This document shows positions 10,205-21,229 of a stretch of 64,000 bases of DNA, piece after piece. Every line of letters begins with the position of its first letter. Position 1 is the first letter of the stretch. Source of the stretch: Lamellibrachia satsuma. Taxonomy: Eukaryota > Annelida > Polychaeta > Sabellida > Siboglinidae. The notes under the pieces are model-generated. The model saw only the letters and a list, made by a program, of their open reading frames with translations, searched no databases and was not told the DNA's origin. The position numbers and the translations under genes were made by a program. The stretch covers positions 6,795,001 through 6,859,000 of the forward strand of contig BSQZ01000025.1 of the NCBI GenBank assembly GCA_033239005.1, read 5' to 3'.

Positions 10205-12250
10205 AGTACACTGCAGTCAACAGCATGGTCTAGGATGGATCTGATAAATGAGGTTACTGGCAGAAAGCCATCAGCTTCAGGCAAACTTAAAGGAAACACT
10301 GAGAAAGAGTGGCGAAAAAATTGGTACAATCTCTTCAGCAGCCTACTGGGTGAAGCGATGAGGACGATGAAGAAGTTGATGCAGTACAGTTAAATATAAC
10401 TCTAGATATATATGAAGAGCATCACAGAGCTGAACAGTCATTAAGTGAAAGAATAGCTAGCGAAGAGTATCACAGAGCTGAACAGTCACTAAGTGAAAGA
10501 ATAGCTAGCGAAGAGCATCACAGAGCTGAACAGTCACTAAGTGAAATAATAGCTAGCGAAGAGCATCACAGAGCTGAACAGTCACTAAGTGAAAGAATAG
10601 CTGGCGAAGAGCATCACATAACTGAACAGTCACTAAGTGAAAGAATAGCTGGCGAAGAGCATCATAGAGCTGAACAGTCACTGAGTGAAAGAATAGCTAG
10701 CGAAGAGCATCACAGAGCTGAACAGTCACTGAGTGAAATAATAGCTAGCAAAGAGCATCACAGAGCTGAACAGTCACTGAGTGAAAGAATAGCTAGCGAA
10801 GAGCATCACAGAGCTGAACAGTCACTGAGTGAAATAATAGCTAGCAAAGAGCATCACAGAGCTGAACAGTCACTGAGTGAAAGAATAGCTAGCAAAGAGC
10901 ATCACAGAGCTGAACAGTCACTGAGTGAAAGAATAGCTAGCGAAGAGCATCACGGAGCTGAACAGTCACTAAGTGAAAGAATAGCTAGCGAAGAGCATCA
11001 CAGAGCTGAACAGTCACTAAGTGAAAGAATAGCTAGCGAAGAGCATCACAGAGCTGAACAGTCACTAAGTGAAAGAATAGCTAGCGAAGAGCATCACAGA
11101 GCTGAACAGTCACTAAGTGAAAGAATAGCTAGCGAAGAGCATCACAGAGCTGAACAGTCACTAAGTGAAAGAATAGCTAGCGAAGAGCATCACAGAGCTG
11201 AACAGTCACTAAGTGAAAAAATAGCTAGCAAAGAACATCACAGAGCTGAACAGTCACTAAGTGAAAGAATAGCTAGCGAAGAGCATCGCAGAGCTGAACA
11301 GTCACTAAGTGAAAGAATAGCTAGCGAAGAGTATCACAGCAGAAGTTCTAAAGCGGTGTAAACTTGATGAAATAATCCAAAAAAATGAAAGCAGTGTTGA
11401 CGATTATCGACTATAAGAGGGCATTCGACTCAATCCATCGAGGAAAGCTGTTCAAGATTATATATGCATATGGCATTCCGGAAAGGGTAGAACTGTCAAT
11501 ATGTACATGTACACCAACACGAAGGTCAAAGTGTAGTAACCGGATGGAGAGACACCTATGCTTGATATAATCTCGGGAGTACTTCAGTCAGATACTTTGG
11601 CTCCCTTTCTCGTTATTATTGTACTCGATTATGCGATGAAACAGATGGCCGAGAAGAGGAACTAGGCTTTATTTTCAAAAACAAGAGGAGCGGAATAATT
11701 AAACCAGAGATGATAACAAACCTTGACTTTGCGGATGACATCGCTAAATAACGGAAGCACATGAGTTACCGAACCGAGTAGAAAAGGAATGTCAAAAAGT
11801 CGGCCTGGGCATCAATGCCAAGAAGATCTAGTTCATGGCACCCAACATAGAAGAATCCGAAGCCTGAGCACTGACACAATTTCTGGAAAAGCAGTTAAAT
11901 GGCTGCTACATTAGACTACTGCGAATTGTGTTCAATGTTCTGTGGAAAGAGCGCGTGACAAATGAAGAGCTGGAACAATGATGAGGGTAACAAACAAGAT
12001 TCAGGAGCACAGGATGCTTTTTGATGGGCGCAAAATAAGGCAAGCGGGGACACCTTTGTCAAAACTAATACTCTGGGAGCAGATGCAATGACGCGATTCA
12101 AGGGGACGACCCGTTCTTAGCTACGTGTTAGGTACTAAAATCGGATGCTGATGTAACACATGCAGAATAGTTAACTGCATGTTTGAAGGAGAGAGCTGAA
12201 TGGCGAGCCATCAAATACCGAAGTTCTTCGATCAGATGTTGGTGATACAG
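10205..12250 (+). pseudogene. Decayed LINE ORF2 carrying an internal 48-bp repeat array
   Basis: Opens with NEVTGRKPSASGKLKG and an NWYNLFSSLLGEA segment (10230-10355), the linker before RT in one invertebrate LINE family. An acidic stretch then runs into a tandem array (10413-11335). RT resumes with VLTIIDYKRAFDSIHRGKLF (11396-11455), a GVLQSDTLAPFL-type segment (11576-11610), the catalytic LDFADDIA (11719-11742), and a C-terminal region down to about 12250. Single-base frame changes occur at 10356 and after 11490. The part of RT that normally starts EEY.KAK.SL and reads on to GKS.GPDG is missing and its place is held by the array. Non-functional. Confidence 0.8.
10354..11360 (+). repeat. 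48-bp minisatellite, about 19 copies, open as a 16-residue repeat
   Basis: Period 48, about 19 units. Read in the LINE frame, each unit gives EEHHRAEQSLSERIAS, and the frame is open for 335 codons from 10354 to the TAA at 11358. No in-frame ATG precedes it, so it is easily missed. The other two forward frames have a stop in every unit. The unit resembles the EEY-x-A-x-x-SL stretch of the surrounding LINE, so it appears to be an expansion of RT coding sequence. Unit variants are mostly amino-acid changing (R to I or K, E to K), with no stop created. Confidence 0.9.
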
Positions 12251-12484
12251 CACATTTTGAATAATTATGAATATGTGTGTATTATGATTACTAGCAAAAA
12301 TGATATACACAACAAGCAACCTGGTCAATGTTATGTACAACTGCTATGCGTATTTTCTACTATAATTAATATAAACCGCCCAGATGGTGCTACGTATTCT
12401 CAAACGGTTTACGTACCGAAGTATTCGCCAAGCGCGCGCAAGGTTTCTGCGATTGTTGTAAATTAACGTTTTACGTACCGAACA

Positions 12485-12720
12485 TTTGATTTAATAATAA
12501 TAATAATAATGATAACTAACTTCTATGGCGCCTATATCCTCAGGAACATGAGCTCAGAGGCGCAAAAAAAAACAATTTGGATTAGATATGTCTTGAGTTT
12601 TTTTCTCGCAAAATAGCTATAGTTTCAAATGTTTTCAAAGTGATACGGAGTTCATTCCAGACCCTAGGCGCAGCGACAAAGAAAGCACGGTTACCCAAGT
12701 TAAGTTTTGTTTTAGGTACA
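12485..12720. repeat. (AAT)n plus dispersed repeat ('cttctatggcgcc' family)
   Basis: A short AAT array leads into CTTCTATGGCGCCTATATCC. A related piece lies at 52515-52570 (GCCTATATCCTAAGGAACTC), and a remote one at 5230. Probably a decayed non-coding transposon. 12720-13070 is unassigned. Confidence 0.45.
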
Positions 12721-13081
12721 ATAAGTTATTGTGAAATTGATGATCTTAGCTGCCTAGGGATATTTGAAAGATGCATGAGACTAGCCAAGTAGGATGGTTG
12801 TTGCATAGATAGAGCACGATATGTTAGAGTGGACAGTTTAAAATTAATTCGATATGATTTACCATAAATTCACTAAGAACCCTTGATATACGTTGTATTT
12901 CGGAAAATAATAAAGGAGTTACTTTTCATTCCTTTGATCGTCGTTTAATCTTTGAAAGTTTGGCACCCGAGGTGCAAACCAACTAGGATGAAAACGTTAA
13001 CATAACCCCATACAAACATACGCTAGCTCGATTATAGTTAGATATACCTTGTACCTAAACTTCACTATATGTGTGTAAAAA

Positions 13082-13414
13082 GAAGGTAAAGGTACGTTCT
13101 TATATAGCGCTGTATCCGGTCCATAGGACTGCTCAAAGCGCTTTACACTTCACCCCCTGGCAGACCTGTTCATTCCAAGGCCATCTCAACTTCTTTGGGA
13201 AGTATTCAGCCACGCTGCAATTGCTGCGCGAAGGCTATTCGTTCACATATCCACCACTGTCTGTATTGCCAGGTACTCATTTATACAGCTGAGTGAACTG
13301 TGGCAACGTGGGGTGATCAAACTTGCCAAAGGTTCGAAGCGACCGCAGTGGGATTTGAAACCGGGTTCTCTCGATTGAGAGTCCGGCCTTCTAACCGGTA
13401 TGCTGTCGCGCCCC
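13082..13414 (-). mobile_element. tRNA-derived SINE
   Basis: On the minus strand it starts GGGGCGCGACAGCATACCGG, with an A-box-like AGCATACCGGTTAGA and a B box GGTTTCAAATCC (13362-13351), as in a tRNA-related RNA polymerase III promoter. A unique body follows, then a 3' part AAAGCGCTTTGAGCAG...AGCGCTATATAAG and a (GGTAAA)n-like tail at 13082. The 3' part recurs at 3792-4010. Length is about 333 bases. Tails of this type usually match a partner LINE; which one is not shown here. Confidence 0.75.
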
Positions 13415-13670
13415 ACAACAACAACAATGTTTTGCATTCATGCTCTACACGAATAGACCCAACCCTTCCAGATATCTGTGCATAGGCATACCTCAATTTT
13501 ATAACAGGGGTCAATTAAGACATGTCTTGTATATCAAGATCATTATGTCGATTGAAATTCACGCGATCAGAAGAAATCACGCCTTGGAATAAAACTAGAA
13601 TATGGGTAACGGTTTAAACGCCCATTCCTGAAGTAGCACGCACCCACCAACGCTCAGACACAGGCGTTGC

Positions 13671-13678
13671 ACTTGATA
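13671..13678. repeat. 8-bp target site duplication, left (ACTTGATA)
   Basis: Identical to 17124-17131, exactly flanking the hAT terminal repeats. Eight-base duplications are the hallmark of hAT insertion. Confidence 0.9.
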
Positions 13679-15278
13679 CAGGGCGTTTTTTAACATACAA
13701 AGTGGGGGGGCAATGCCCCCCCAGCCCTTTCATTTGCCCCCCAGTCAAACCAACTTGCCCCCCCCAATGCGTGCCCCCATTCTCCTTAACCAGCCCCTTG
13801 TATTAATGTAGGTCAAAATTTGTATTCTTTTTGTTAGTGTGATTTAGTTAATTTTCATTGGTGGCAAAATCAAGAAAGTACCAAAGTTAAAGAAGGGCAA
13901 TATGTCTACAAAAGATAAATTTATTGATATGGCTCAGAGGGGAATCTTACATTTTCAAAAAAAGGCTTTATATTTCCTGTTCCATAACTAGATGCCAGGT
14001 TACTATTTTCATGTTACCATTTTCATGTTCGATGCGTCTCGAATGGTGAGATTTACTTTCGACTCGAAAGTCGAAGAATAATGGCAATATAATGGACATA
14101 GACAGTAGTACTCGAGTTATGGTGTGTTTATGTTAATGCATGCGACAGGAAGTGAGGAATGTAATAGCATCATAGCAATAACAGTGACGTATTGCCGAAT
14201 GGCTTCTTCATACAGTTCATGCGAAGAAATGAAAACGTGCTATGCATATGGCATAGCCATACCATAGGCATAGCCATAGAAGTGTTTACTTATGACGTCA
14301 GTGTTCCGGTGCTAGAATAGCTAATGATTATGTATATGTAAATATTTGTACCTGCATGTTACTGTTTGATTGTGTATAATTCAACAAGACCCGCCATCAC
14401 ATTTTACACGATTGAGCCGCGTGCAATCCAGTTCTTTACAGTGATGTTGAAATAGCTGTTAACATAAACCGGTGTCCTGGCCGCGAAATTGCGAAACGTA
14501 CCAGGCGAGACTAAACCACGCCCATTCGCTATTACCACTGGTCGAGAGCGAGCGGGCGGGGATTAACGATGTATCAACAACCTTTCAGTCGGCTGTTTTT
14601 TTTTCAAGTAATAAATAAACCTGGCAAAGTGTGTGTAGTGTCCAAGAAAGCAATTGGAAACGTTTAACAATATCACAAAATAATCACATTTAATAATGAT
14701 CCCTCTTGTAGGTAAGATGATACAAACATCACAACAGCCATAAACCTGTCAGGGTAGATTTTTATTGAGGCAGTAACCTAGCCAATTCATTCTCCGCATC
14801 TTTGAGAAATCGAAATTTTAAGCATGGTAACTCAAAGAAGCATATTGTATACATACCAAACAAATAAATTTTAAAATGTATGAGTAGTTGATAGTGGTCT
14901 ATATGTGAGATGGAAAGTTGGCGGTCAGCAGGGACTTCAACTTTGGAAAATTGTTACTCAAAAGTTGGTGGTCCACATATTAACATAAAAAATGTAATCA
15001 ACATTTGCACATGTCAGTTTTGGAAGTACGTATTTTCTATATTTTTATTTGTTATGTACTTAGCCAACCATTTGATTGATAGACGTGGTATGCATGTTTT
15101 GTATTACTCTCTTTTCTGCCTTATGCCTATATCTTCAGTATATTTATGTCTAGAGTCTAGAGCATGTCGCCGCTCGGATTGTAGTTCCACTATAAAAGTG
15201 TTTCAAATAGACAGGCTTTTCCTGAGTTAGTTATTACATTTAGCCATCTAACTTGTCCAGGTCGATATCCTGCCAGTC

Positions 15279-15654
15279 ATGCCTAACAGAGACAGAAAAG
15301 CAAAACGAAAACAAAAAGGGCTAGAGAAATCTGCCGTAAAATGTCAACGCCTAGACACAATTTTTCGACGCAGCCTCAATGACTCATTGCCAGAAATACC
15401 CACAATGCCGCCAGGGAACTATGATCCGTCCGCTGCCATCACACCTGATGACACTCCCAAACACAAAGGTGTACCACCAGTCATAGAGATTCTGCCTTAG
15501 TCGTGCTCTCGCTCGAGTACCAGTTCATCAAGCAGCCATGATCCGTTCACTGCCATCACATCTGATGACACTCCCAAAGATAAAAGTGTACCACCAGTCA
15601 CAGAGATAATGCCTTCGTCGTGTTCTCGCCCGATAGCCAGTTCATCAAGCAGCC
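15279..15654 (+). pseudogene. hAT transposase, N-terminal region with a 120-bp repeat
   Basis: Starts at ATG with a very basic stretch (NRDRKAKRKQKG), as expected of a DNA-binding or nuclear-localising terminus. Two 120-bp (40-codon) units follow: the first at about 15421, the second at about 15541, with the shared end at 15649. They contain AAITPDDTPKHK and TAITSDDTPKDK. A TAG at 15498 replaces a codon that is TCG in the other unit, so one substitution breaks the frame. At 15655 the frame shifts by one into the catalytic part, and the region normally between them looks deleted. Confidence 0.65.
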
Positions 15655-16521
15655 ATGATCCGGGACCCAAACTACTATAAGCAGATGCTGGATGTCATAT
15701 ACGAACTAGAGAAAGTGTGTCTGTCTCAAATGTTCAACCGATGCACAGTCTTCAGTGTGCAGATTGATGGCAGCTGTGACAGGCAAATGTTGGACTACAA
15801 GTTTGTAAGTGGACGGATGGCTAACAGTGATGGTAGCGTAACGTGTGTGTTCGTCGTCATGCATTCGCCAGAGACGAACGGCGCCCCTGGACTACTGGAA
15901 GCGGTGAACAAAGCTTTGGTTCTGACCGGAGGTAAAGACACGAAGCTCGTCGGTGTCACCACTGACGGCGAATCGTCAAACACTGGCAGACATGGTGGGT
16001 TATGGCGTTTGCTTGCTGACCAAGTGCAGAGAGGTCTGGCAACTTTCTGGTGTGCTGCTCACCGGTCGGACTTAGCCATTGAGTCGGTCGTCAGCACCAT
16101 ACCGGAGCTGGGCATCTGGAAGTCTAATCTACTGGGGCTCGTACGATTCTTCCGGACGCCGAGAAGGATGAAGATGTTGTCAGCGCAAGCCGGGAATGTC
16201 AAACAGTTCCCCGGCACCACGATGTCAGGTTTGCACAGCACAAGCTGCAGCTGGTGGATGCTGTGCTACCAGACTGCATTAAGGTGTGGGAACAAATGCA
16301 AGCACCTGAAAGTACCAGCGATGGAAAGGAGGAAGGCTGAAGCCAAAGGGTTTCTGAGAATTTGGAACCACCAACAGAAGTGGATAACCTCACTGGTGGG
16401 CGACATCCTGGAGATATTTGAAACACTCCAGAAGAAGTTGCAAAGGAGTGATTTGTTCATCAGCGATCTTCTCACTGTGACTGGCGCTGCCGTCAAGAAG
16501 TTGAGATTGATGAGGGATTGA
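15655..16521 (+). pseudogene. hAT-type transposase catalytic region (RNase H-like fold)
   Basis: 288 open codons. Recognisable features are FSVQIDGSCDRQMLDYKFVS (first catalytic Asp region), GVTTDGESSNTG (second Asp), then FWCAAHRSDLAIE with the conserved C..H, and further on QKWITSLVGDILEIFETLQK. This is the pattern of hAT-derived proteins of the ZNF862/C17orf113-like group. It lacks an N-terminal BED finger here. The ATG at its start is internal to the ancestral protein. It ends by a frameshift at 16518-16521, where the C-terminal part continues in another frame. Confidence 0.85.
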
Positions 16522-16742
16522 TCATTCCCGGAAAGAACAATCACCGCACCAGCATGGGTGAGGACACGAGAAACGCCCGCCTCATGGTGACACTGAATGG
16601 TGTGGGCACCGCCTACTTTGACCCTCGACCCGCTGTCGTCAAATTCCTGGAGAAGGCCAGAAGATGCGGAGCTCCAACTTGGGATATCTACGGGCAGAGT
16701 GAATTCGTTAGGAAATTCACCCGCAAAACGGGGCTCGTCTAG
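16518..16742 (+). pseudogene. hAT transposase, C-terminal continuation
   Basis: Frame-shifted continuation of the preceding frame, overlapping it by four bases. It contains RNARLMVTLNGVGTAYFDPR and FLEKARRCGAPTWDIYGQ, then a stop. Together with the upstream break and missing middle, it shows this hAT copy cannot encode a working enzyme. Confidence 0.65.
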
Positions 16743-16909
16743 TGAAATTGAGACGACTGTCAAATGTACTGACTTGCAAGTTGCTAGAGACGTGTCATGT
16801 TTCTCTAACTACTGCATGTGTTTGTAATAAAAAAATTCTGGGATATTAGTGTAACATTCATTTTATACCGAGATGCAGTCGTCAGTGTGCAACCATATGG
16901 ATAAAAATA

Positions 16910-16912
<3 letters not shown>

Positions 16913-16997
<85 letters not shown>
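16913..16997. repeat. (TA)n microsatellite inside hAT
   Basis: About 42 pure TA units between the transposase and the right end of the hAT element. Confidence 0.97.
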
Positions 16998-17000
<3 letters not shown>

Positions 17001-17123
17001 TCATACATTCCTAAGGGTTATGTAAATAATCATTAATAATGCGTAAGGTGCCCTTTTTAACCATCTGGAGTGTCCTTTTAGGACGTTGCCCCCCCCAGTG
17101 AAAATTCAATAAAAAACGCCCTG

Positions 17124-17131
17124 ACTTGATA
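17124..17131. repeat. 8-bp target site duplication, right (ACTTGATA)
   Basis: Direct match of 13671-13678. 17132-18250 contains only short chance frames and no feature I can support. Confidence 0.9.
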
Positions 17132-18244
17132 TAAGTATTAATTAATTAGTCCTAGTGTGGCCATAGTTGTATTGCGACCCGTCAGTTTCGATGTGGCTTT
17201 TTGAAATGTGTGAACATCTTCGTGTGAAAAGCGATCGACGAAGTGTTTCGTCCAGTTAATTGATCGTGTGTTGAACCGGGTTACTTTCATTTTATATCTA
17301 GGTAGCGAAAAGAATGTGCAATAGTAATAGCAAACAAGATTTATGTATAAATTACGTGTATCTGTAATATATATATGCTCTATCAAATATATAATAAAAT
17401 AGTTTGTGCCTGTGTTTGTTTATATGTTTGTTTGTTAGCTTCCTTATATCTCCGTAGGCGTATTCGGGGTACATTTGAATGGTTTGTACATTACAACAAA
17501 TTTGAAATTCCCTGGGAGTGGCGGTACCATACAGTACAAAAGCTTCGCGTAACCGACAGTGTACATGGTTGTGGGGGCGTGAAGTTGTATAGTTTGTATG
17601 AATTTGTATAATTGCCATCGCCCTACCAAAACTGAACTTTAAGGTGGTCCTTACTTTTGAAGTTTTGAATTTCCATTGGGAAACTTTCTCAGTTCGTTAC
17701 ATCCTTAGACAAAAGTTTCCTGGTCAAATTTCAATGCAATAAATTTTATTTAAAAGTTGTTAGCAACTCTTGAAGTTGGCTCCCATAACCACCGATACTA
17801 ACTTATGCGTGTATCTACGATATCGCACATATGACAGAAAACATTTCAGTAAACAAATTTATGAGTCATAAATTGCATGTTTACTGTCCCATGGCCTTGG
17901 CTTGTAACTTGTTGTCATATTTACGTTACATGACCCTTGTTAGGTAATTGTAACCATCTTTATTTTGTTGATTTGATGCAATCATTTAGTCAACAAGGAT
18001 GAACATACTAGAACACGCCACACAGATGAACAGAGTCGTCAGACGAGTGAAAGTGAGCGATATAATGAAGCAATAGTTCTCATTGTGTAGGGACATCCAG
18101 CATGACAGAATATAATGTTAATATGCGTGGACCATCTACTTTTGATACTTCCCCGATCCCACGTAAGAGTGCGCGCAATAATACAACGATAAGCGACCGA
18201 ATTGTTATCTTACTGCTTGTTATTAATTGAAGTTCCATCAAGTT

Positions 18245-18690
18245 TGAACATACTTAACTTCGCGTTGAGATGGTAGAAACACTAACAGATTTTAGAGTCC
18301 AGTGCTCCACTGACTGTCCATTGGGATGGTAAACGTCTTCCACAAATAAACAGGAAAAGAGAACATGGAACGGCTGGCTATCCAAATTCTCAAATGACAA
18401 GATCATATTTATGAGTGCTCTATTTTGTGATGAGGTGGCGACAGCAGTAATGACATCAGTGAAATCCTGTAACTTGGAAGACATGGTCAGAGCCATGTGC
18501 AACACTGAACACATACATAGAACACTTGTCCTACTACAGGAGATCCTGGGAAAGGAGCTTCTTGGTTGTGGTGGTTGGAATCATATTTTCGAACTCGTCC
18601 TACACACTATGTTTGCCTGCGATGGTCCGTGGCTCAGAACATATTTATCAGAAGCTCTCGTTTTTATATTCAGTATAACTTCATAGGATA
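18245..18690. repeat. Segmental duplication block A, copy 1 (pairs with 25412-25860)
   Basis: Shares with 25412-25860 long phrases such as CACTGACTGTCCATTGGGAT and TTGGAAGACATGGTCAGAGC in the same orientation and order. No reading frame is conserved between the copies, so it is probably non-coding. It is the leftmost block of the tandem duplication. Confidence 0.85.
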
Positions 18691-19387
18691 TTTTGACTAC
18701 TATGTGTTAATGACATGACTAACATTTGAGTAAATATTATTCATTCATGTAATATCTTCAGGGGTTATACAAATACAAGTTATTTAATATGATAATTATT
18801 TGTTTAATAAAATTATATTAATATATATATATATAACACCGACTTCCTTACAATATGCAACTCAGATGAGATTCAACCATGTTAACCCAGTCACTCTTTA
18901 TCAGTGGTCATGGCCTTAGTATACATTACACCGGCTTAGTGTGCGGGCTAAGCGGTATGTCTTTCTAGCATGCCGAAACGAAAGGTACCACCAGCTAGGA
19001 GACAATTGCATCCTCTAGCTTATACTAATCACGTTACGCACCAGTCGTGTTTGTTTGGCAAGTGCGAAAAGAGAGCATAGAACATTAGACATGTTTGTTA
19101 CTTGTTGTGAAGACTGAGTGAACATATTGGCTGTGAAAAATATGTTCTTATAAACACTACTTATAAAACTACCGTTTTTTTCCCAGAAAATAGTGTCCTA
19201 CATCGTGCCGTTCGTGCGTGCGTGTGTGCGTGCGTGCATGTGTGTACTTGTGTACGTCTGTACATTTTCACCAGGGTTAGTTGACCCACATTGCACACTA
19301 TGTCACAAGTGGGCGCGCAATGCATAAACCAAGGGATACGCGTTTTTAGGTGCTGATATAACCATTTCATATGTGTGTTGTTTGTTA

Positions 19388-19455
19388 TTAGTTAGTTAGC
19401 TAGCTAGCTGGATAGATAGTTAGTTAGCTAGCTAGCTGGATAGATAGTTAGTTAT
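19388..19455. repeat. GTTA/GCTA/GATA tetranucleotide patch
   Basis: TTAGTTAGCTAGCTAGCTGG and a GATAGATA stretch, the whole repeated twice. 18691-20035 is otherwise empty of recognisable features apart from a GT-rich patch at 19200-19260. Confidence 0.85.
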
Positions 19456-20037
19456 GTTGATAGTTGTTTAATACCTTATGTTAGTGTTTTTTGTGAAGTG
19501 AATAATAGCATTGAGAAATAGTTATCTGATACATCGTTTCTACATGATCTTATATATACTATATATTATAAAATTGGAGCAGTATTTACCTACCAAACGA
19601 TATGTTGATAAAAGAAATGCGTAGATCGATGCAACTGGAATAGGTCAGTGATAAAAGTCAAGTGTTTCAACTAACCCCGTCACATGTCTCCACTAATCCC
19701 ACACAAGGGTTTGTTGAAACAGGCGATAAGTGCTGACTAAAGTAGCAATACATCGGATACTATTAAACATACATATTTGCTATTTTTTTTATAAAATAAG
19801 TGTTTAAACTAACAAATGTTTGCCACATGCTCGTCATATTCTCACTTACAATAATAAACACGTTACTACAACTGCACGATTATGAACAATGGTAAAGTAT
19901 TAATATTAGTACTGATTAAATAAACCTGTACAATTAAATACTAAAAAAGGCTAAGAAAATTTTGTTATTCCTAAATATTGCAAATGTTTTTTATTTAGTA
20001 AATTAACTTTACCATCAATATAAGTAAATTAATATAA

Positions 20038-20195
<158 letters not shown>

Positions 20196-20373
20196 AACGT
20201 GATCAATGTGAACATGTAGATTATTGTAATCCTGTGTGTGGAAGGCCGTCCACGGAGGTCATTAATCATGTGAAGTGGGCATGCAGTGACAATGTGCAAA
20301 TAATGGGTTACTTTTATACAGCGCCTACTAAAGTGTGTATGTATTTAGTTATGACACCACGATTCACTTAAAG

Positions 20374-20377
<4 letters not shown>

Positions 20378-20434
<57 letters not shown>
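20378..20434. repeat. (TA)n microsatellite
   Basis: About 28 TA units, just 3' of hairpin gene 2 on its strand. Confidence 0.97.
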
Positions 20435-20437
<3 letters not shown>

Positions 20438-20645
20438 ATACCGACAATTTGACAGTTTTACTATAAGGCCAAACCCGGACTTTAGTAATGTAATCCACGA
20501 TACTGCACGTGCTATCTACATATGTTGTCCAATGTGCAGCGGTAATAATCACGAAGTAATTTCATCACGGTACTTCACGTCCCACAGTGAGGCACACATG
20601 TTTCGTCTGCCGTGTCGCGAACACCGCTACAGTCGATGACTGAGT

Positions 20646-20864
20646 CTACCGACGGCGATTCTTGTAGAGTTTGCAGTGATGTATACAATCATCCCTAATA
20701 TCGATGCAAAGTTGAGGTGGGGGATCTTTCGCATCCCTGACGGGGCATTTCATGCGAATGCACATCAGAAACGTCACATCACATAGGTCGATACACATCT
20801 TATATGTCATGACGTTTGTCGTGACGAAAGCGATGGACGCGACGAGCAGAAAGCACACCTTGAG
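20646..20864 (-). CDS. Hairpin peptide gene 2, exon 2
   Basis: 72 codons then stop, starting in phase 0 after a TTTGTCTAG acceptor. Hydrophobic signal-peptide core, then seven cysteines with spacing x3, x6, x4, x12, x6, x3, a D-P-P-P loop and a basic K-N-R-R-R end. Very close to gene 3 (26210-26431), differing by scattered substitutions and one codon while keeping the frame and all cysteines. Its short first exon (20976-20987) is still present but the donor is altered, so expression is doubtful. Mature function is unknown; the fold is inferred to be a disulfide-laddered two-helix hairpin. Confidence 0.65.
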   Translation of the reverse strand, partial: LKVCFLLVASIAFVTTNVMTYKMCIDLCDVTFLMCIRMKCPVRDAKDPPPQLCIDIRDDCIHHCKLYKNRRR

Positions 20865-20969
20865 CTAGACAAAACAAGAACGGGCATCTTCTTAAAACAC
20901 CTGCGTACCAATTAGTACACATATTCAAACACACACATTTAAATGTGATATATCATCGCCAGCTAGACC

Positions 20970-20987
20970 ACTTAAGAGTGTAGTCAT
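20970..20987 (-). pseudogene. Hairpin gene 2, exon 1 with broken splice donor
   Basis: The four codons from ATG (20987-20985) are identical to exon 1 of gene 3. The next bases read TTAAGT where gene 3 has GTAAGT, so the invariant G of the donor is changed. Intron length (111) and acceptor are the same as in gene 3. Either the gene is silenced, or splicing uses another site. Confidence 0.6.
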
Positions 20988-21229
20988 TGTGCCAATTGTA
21001 TTGAACGATGACCCGGCACATTCAGCGTCACTCTCATTCTAAATGTGCATAGTAAAATTAAATCCTGCATGTGAAGGGTCATCGACGAAGATCGTTGACC
21101 ATGCGAAGTGTTGACTCCTAGCAAATGTTGCGTTACACTTGTTTTGTACTCACGTATTTTCTCAAATTACAATTTCTGATGTGTGTAGTATTACATTATT
21201 TGTCTTATGTGTAACCAACATTTATGAAC

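Larger units (their letters stand above)
13679..17123 (+). mobile_element. hAT-superfamily DNA transposon, both ends present
   Basis: 3445 bases bounded by inverted ends CAGGGCGTTTTTTA (left) and TAAAAAACGCCCTG (right) and by the 8-bp duplication ACTTGATA. Subterminally, both ends carry a G/C homopolymer patch (left: seven G then CAATG then seven C; right: eight C). Inside is a hAT-type transposase on the plus strand (15279-16742) with disabling changes, and a (TA)n array near the right end. 13700-15270 holds no coding sequence that I recognise. Confidence 0.9.

Noticed and set aside
10413..11335. CRISPR array (regular 48-bp repeats)
   Set aside because: Units are contiguous with no unique spacers, the DNA is from an animal, and the array sits in a LINE reading frame.
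13343..13414. A functional tRNA gene
   Set aside because: A and B boxes are recognisable, but the cloverleaf is degraded and the sequence continues into a SINE body and tail.
15655..16521. A host gene of the ZNF862 / C17orf113-like group (domesticated hAT)
   Set aside because: It lies within intact hAT ends and an 8-bp target duplication and has breaks on both sides, so it is an ordinary dead transposon.
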